64,000 bases of DNA from Flaviramulus_B aquimarinus (GTDB taxonomy: Bacteria > Bacteroidota > Bacteroidia > Flavobacteriales > Flavobacteriaceae): assembly GCF_039543205.1 (NCBI RefSeq), contig NZ_BAABJH010000001.1:186001-250000 (forward strand), given 5' to 3'. Numbering within the stretch: the first letter of the stretch is position 1; each line of letters starts with the position of its first letter. The translations under genes and the position numbers were made by a program. Below, piece after piece: positions 60,629 to 64,000 of this stretch. The notes under the pieces are model-generated. The model was not told where the DNA came from, ran no database searches, and was given only the letters and a program-made list of their open reading frames with translations.

Positions 60629-60807
60629 GACAAGAATAGATTGATTATTAAGTAAATATAGCAGTCAACTGTAAGTAAAACTATGACAATTATCAGTTCA
60701 TAAACACCCATTGCAATTCGTGTAAAAAATTAGTATAATAATTGAAAGCATTGTATTTTCGGCACAATAAATGTTAATTGGTACGTTATAACCTAAAATA
60801 TAATTTT

Positions 60808-61563
60808 ATGCTGCGTATATCTATTTTATTAGTATGCTTTTTTTCATTGTCGTTAAACGCGCAAAACAACGCTATTGGTCCTGGCGAAAAATTAACATAT
60901 ACCGCATCCTATAACATGTCTGGTATTTTGACAGATTTGGCTCAAGTTACCATGGAAACTAGTGCTGTAAAAACTTCTAAAACTTCACTTTTAAGGTTAA
61001 AATGTACAGCTACCACATATAGTAAATGGGATAGTTTTTTCAAGATTAGAGATTTATATGAAAGCTATGTAAGTCCTAAAACATTAACGCCATATTTGTA
61101 CAACAGGGATATTAATGAAGGGAGCTATTATAAGAACATGAAATACACCTTTAGCCATAAAACAAAAACAGTAAAAACAATTCAAAAAAAGAAGAGGAAT
61201 TGGGTTGAAAAGAAGACTGTATCCATAGGTTCTGGTACTAAAGATATTATATCAACATTATATAGTTTAAGAACGTTTGATATGACTAATTTAACTAAAG
61301 GTACCAGCAAAATATTCACTATTTTATTTGATCGAGAGGAAGTTAAAGGCAAAGTAACCTATTTAGGCAAAGACACCATATCTACAGCTATTGGCAATAA
61401 GGTATGTTACAAACTAGCTATTGAAGCCGTTAATTCAAATACCGTTAATGGCACATTATGGCTAACTGCTGATGAAAATAAAATCCCTGTATACGGAAAA
61501 TTTAAAATACCGGTTGGCAATGGTGAATTAAAAATAAAGTCAGCCACAGGATTAAGACATTAA
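60808..61563 (+). CDS. DUF3108 family exported protein
   Basis: I place the start at the ATG at 60808, which begins a signal peptide (LRISILLVCFFSLSLNAQ); an in-frame TTG 30 bp upstream is less likely. The mature part has GPGEKLTYTASYNMSGIL, then DSFFKIRDLYESYVSPKTL, the DUF3108 pattern, ending in WLTADENKIPVYGKFKI. The family is of periplasmic, beta-rich proteins of unknown role. The next gene begins 17 bp downstream and is likely co-transcribed. Confidence 0.87.
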   Translation: MLRISILLVCFFSLSLNAQNNAIGPGEKLTYTASYNMSGILTDLAQVTMETSAVKTSKTSLLRLKCTATTYSKWDSFFKIRDLYESYVSPKTLTPYLYNRDINEGSYYKNMKYTFSHKTKTVKTIQKKKRNWVEKKTVSIGSGTKDIISTLYSLRTFDMTNLTKGTSKIFTILFDREEVKGKVTYLGKDTISTAIGNKVCYKLAIEAVNSNTVNGTLWLTADENKIPVYGKFKIPVGNGELKIKSATGLRH

Positions 61564-61580
61564 TAAATAAATAGCAACAG

Positions 61581-61955
61581 ATGAAAAAACTATTTACAAC
61601 CTTAGCCATACTAGCCTCAATATTAGCCATTATCCTTTCTGTTTTACCAGTATCAAACTTAGCTGTTATTCCAGCAATTGCTGCACTTATATTTGGATTA
61701 ATTGCCTTTTATTTATCTAAAAAAACTGGGCACATAAAAAAAATTATCCAATTTACATTTCTTTTAACCATTATGGCGTTGATAATTATTACGTATAAAG
61801 CTATTTTTACAGAAACAGAAGTTTCTAGTACAAAGGGGTTGGAGGCTACTGAAACGAAACTTGAAGAAGAAGCTTTAGAAGAATTAGAAGGCTTAGAAAT
61901 TGATGAAATTGAAATTGATGAAACCGAATTAGAAGATATTCCATTCGAAGAGTAA
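61581..61955 (+). CDS. Membrane protein with acidic C-terminal tail
   Basis: Three hydrophobic segments lie in the first 78 residues (6-22, 27-46 and 54-76). The remaining 45 residues are strongly acidic (ETKLEEEALEELEGLEI and EIDETELEDIPFEE), so the tail is likely soluble and negatively charged. I do not recognise a family. It follows the DUF3108 gene by 17 bp and is probably in the same transcript. No catalytic motif is visible. Confidence 0.72.
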   Translation: MKKLFTTLAILASILAIILSVLPVSNLAVIPAIAALIFGLIAFYLSKKTGHIKKIIQFTFLLTIMALIIITYKAIFTETEVSSTKGLEATETKLEEEALEELEGLEIDEIEIDETELEDIPFEE

Positions 61956-61975
61956 GCGATTTCCTCTTTAATCTA

Positions 61976-61983
61976 TATATTTG
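61976..61983 (+). promoter_or_regulatory. Promoter -7 element of the first M28 peptidase gene
   Basis: TATATTTG is an exact TAnnTTTG match, about 95 bp upstream of the start codon. No TTG at the expected distance. Confidence 0.4.
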
Positions 61984-62077
61984 TACTCAATAAAAAAACT
62001 TGCATTCTAGAAGTCCCTTTTATTAAAGAGCATAACCTAGATTATAAGTGTGTGTAATTAAAAATTACTTAATCTAA

Positions 62078-63130
62078 ATGAAGACCTTTTTTTTTCTCTC
62101 ATTATTTACACTAGTTGGTACTTGCTCTACACCAAAATACACTGCTAAAATTCAAAATCTTAAGGACAGTATTCAATTATCCGATAGTACTTTGGTAACT
62201 AAATATGTTAATACTATAACGGCTGATGAGTTAAAAACACATTTATATAAATTTTCTTCGGACGAATTTGCAGGTAGAAAAGTTGGAGAACCCGGTCAAA
62301 AGTTAGCAGCGGAATTTTTAAAATCTTACTATCAAAACGAAACTATTGAATCGCCTTTTGGAGGTGATAATTATTTCCAAACCATTCCATCAAGTTTCTT
62401 TTTAAAAGGCATAAAAAGTTCTGAAAATGTGCTGGCATACATTGAAGGTTCTGAAAAACCCGATGAACTTATCATTATTTCGGCACACTTAGACCACTTG
62501 GGAATCTCTGAAAATGGAAAAATTAATAATGGAGCCGATGATGATGGTTCTGGTACGGTAGCACTTATGGAAATGGCTCAAGCTTTTAAGCTTGCTAAAC
62601 AAGAAGGGTTTGGTCCAAAACGAAGTCTTTTATTTCTTCATTTAACCGCAGAAGAAATAGGAAAACAAGGCTCAGAATTTTATACAAAACACCCTGTTTT
62701 CCCTTTAGAAAACACCATTGCCAACTTAAATATTGATATGATTGGGCGTGTTGATGATATCCATAAAAACAATAAGGATTATATTTACTTAATAGGCTCA
62801 GATAGGTTGAGTAAAGAGCTGCATTATCTTTCTGAAAAAGTAAATAACGCCTATTTTAATATCAATATAGATTATAAATATAATGCTGAAAACGACAGTA
62901 ATAAATATTATTCACGATCAGACCATTATAACTTTGCGCTTCAAGGTATTCCAGTTATTTTTTATTTTAATGGTGAACATGAAGATTACCATCAAGCAAG
63001 TGATACAGCAGATAAAATAGATTACCCATTATTGGAAAGACGTATTAAACTTATCTTTGCTACCGCATGGCAAATAGCAAATCAAGAGCATCGTGTGGCC
63101 GTTGATAAAGACAATGAACTGTTAAATTAA
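62078..63130 (+). CDS. M28 family metallopeptidase, lipoprotein
   Basis: The N-terminus reads FFFLSLFTLVGTC with a lipobox-like GTC at about residue 16, so the protein is probably lipid-anchored. The peptidase has the di-zinc ligands of M28: His in ISAHLDHLG, the bridging Asp in NNGADDDGSGTV, the Glu pair in HLTAEEIGKQG, the Asp in NLNIDMIGR and the last His in DYHQASDTADK. It removes amino acids or short peptides at the cell surface. A close paralog follows 67 bp downstream. Confidence 0.92.
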   Translation: MKTFFFLSLFTLVGTCSTPKYTAKIQNLKDSIQLSDSTLVTKYVNTITADELKTHLYKFSSDEFAGRKVGEPGQKLAAEFLKSYYQNETIESPFGGDNYFQTIPSSFFLKGIKSSENVLAYIEGSEKPDELIIISAHLDHLGISENGKINNGADDDGSGTVALMEMAQAFKLAKQEGFGPKRSLLFLHLTAEEIGKQGSEFYTKHPVFPLENTIANLNIDMIGRVDDIHKNNKDYIYLIGSDRLSKELHYLSEKVNNAYFNINIDYKYNAENDSNKYYSRSDHYNFALQGIPVIFYFNGEHEDYHQASDTADKIDYPLLERRIKLIFATAWQIANQEHRVAVDKDNELLN

Positions 63131-63197
63131 ACAGAAAAGAATCAGTCTCTTAATTCAATTTTTGTAATATCGTATTTAAATCATTAAAATTTATAGT

Positions 63198-64000
63198 TTG
63201 AAAAATCTAACAATTCTTCTTTGCGCTACAGTATTATTAACATCTTGTAGTTCATCACAAAATAGAAATAAGTCCATAAAAACGGGTAATCCAGAAACTT
63301 ATGCTACAACCATTACGGCTTCAGAACTTAAAGATATGCTCTATACTTATGCTTCGGACGATTTTGAAGGTAGAAAAACAGGAGAACCTGGGCAGAAAAA
63401 AGCTGTTGAGTTTATAAAAAATCATTATGTATCTGCTGGCATTACTTCTCCAATTACAGAAGGTGATTATTTCCAAGAAATTCCATCTTCATATTTTAAT
63501 AAAAGTGGTATTGAAGATTCAGAAAATGTTTTGGCTTACATAAAAGGTTCTGAAAAGCCAGAAGAAATTATTATACTTTCGGCACATTTAGATCATATTG
63601 GTGTTTCAAGAAATGGAAAAATTAATAATGGAGCTGATGATGATGGTTCTGGAACTGTAGCTATAATAGAAATAGCAGAAGCTTTTAAAGCTGCTGAAAA
63701 GGTAGGATATGGGCCAAAACGTTCTGTCTTATTTTTACATGTAACTGGTGAAGAAATAGGGCTTTTTGGTTCGCGTTATTATGCTACTGTTGACCCCATT
63801 TTTCCTTTAAAAAATACGGTAGTAAACTTAAATATCGACATGATTGGACGTGTAGATCCAAAGCATGAAGAAAGCGGTAAAAACTACCTATACCTTATAG
63901 GTTCTGACAAATTGAGCAAAGAATTACATAATGTTTCTGAAGAAGTAAACAAGACCTATTTTAATATGGACTTCGATTACACTTATAATGACGATAACGA
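63198..64000 (+). CDS. Second M28 family metallopeptidase lipoprotein, cut by the window end
   Basis: The frame begins best at a TTG (63198), giving KNLTILLCATVLLTSC with a good lipobox LTSC; no ATG precedes it in frame. It is very like the gene upstream: LSAHLDHIG, NNGADDDGSGTV, HVTGEEIGLFG and NLNIDMIGR are all present. The last zinc His lies beyond the window, so completeness cannot be judged. The two genes are a tandem duplication. Confidence 0.88.
   Translation, partial: MKNLTILLCATVLLTSCSSSQNRNKSIKTGNPETYATTITASELKDMLYTYASDDFEGRKTGEPGQKKAVEFIKNHYVSAGITSPITEGDYFQEIPSSYFNKSGIEDSENVLAYIKGSEKPEEIIILSAHLDHIGVSRNGKINNGADDDGSGTVAIIEIAEAFKAAEKVGYGPKRSVLFLHVTGEEIGLFGSRYYATVDPIFPLKNTVVNLNIDMIGRVDPKHEESGKNYLYLIGSDKLSKELHNVSEEVNKTYFNMDFDYTYNDDN

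Noticed and set aside
1..64000. Prophage, integrative element, rRNA or tRNA genes
   Set aside because: No integrase, transposase, phage structural gene, tRNA-like cloverleaf or rRNA stretch was seen anywhere in the window.

Overview
The window is a 64 kb AT-rich stretch of a Bacteroidota chromosome, almost certainly from the family Flavobacteriaceae. The evidence is internal: gliding-motility ABC transporter genes gldF and gldG next to dnaN, secreted proteins with type A and type B type IX secretion (T9SS) C-terminal domains, several Bacteroidota-only families (DUF6452, DUF6048, DUF4294, DUF6768, DUF4268), weak Shine-Dalgarno sequences, and repeated promoter -7 elements of the Bacteroidota form TAnnTTTG. 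I saw no rRNA, tRNA, CRISPR array, complete insertion sequence or prophage.

Layout. 0-9 kb: the end of a retropepsin/PDZ protein, a cysteine desulfurase, a calcium-repeat lipoprotein, a Smr protein, a T9SS cargo protein, two small membrane proteins, ornithine aminotransferase, and an ECF sigma factor with its DUF6768 partner. 9-21 kb: RNA methyltransferases (RlmD and a THUMP-domain RlmL-like enzyme), DUF6452/DUF6048 envelope proteins, an exonuclease, a ZIP transporter, a hemolysin III protein and an M42 peptidase. 21-28.5 kb: a type B T9SS protein, a Nudix/PrsW pair, and a three-gene biotin-dependent acyl-CoA carboxylase (carrier, biotin carboxylase, carboxyltransferase). 28.7-37.7 kb: a membrane TPR/HTH regulator, a PagL-like lipid A deacylase paired with a single-lobe DEAD-like protein, YceI, a Crp-like regulator, DinB proteins, an MFS pump and an MsbA-like exporter.

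37.9-39.1 kb is the only clearly accessory piece. It holds a DUF2188 gene and the broken remains of a gene that once ended in a LexA/S24-like domain; at least two single-base frameshifts can be reconstructed. 39.1-46 kb carries acetate and alcohol metabolism: an alcohol dehydrogenase, acetyl-CoA synthetase, a two-gene acetate/solute:Na+ symporter and an alanine/glycine:Na+ symporter. 46-54 kb is mixed housekeeping (HGSNAT-like membrane protein, TfoX, serine hydrolase, PurC, PhoH, SAM hydrolase). 54-58.4 kb is gldF, an extra BamE-like gene, gldG and dnaN. 58.6-64 kb holds DUF2306, DUF4870, UspA-like and DUF3108 proteins and two tandem M28 peptidase lipoproteins, the second cut by the window edge.

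Most of the window is ordinary core genome. I did not find a complete novel system. The observations most worth a second look are the decayed S24-domain gene, a GC-rich structured element at 14.63-14.72 kb in front of a methyltransferase, the extra gene inside gldFG, the single-lobe helicase/lipid A deacylase operon with a palindrome at its transcription start, and apparent leaderless promoters. Family assignments come from reading motifs in the translations, not from database searches.
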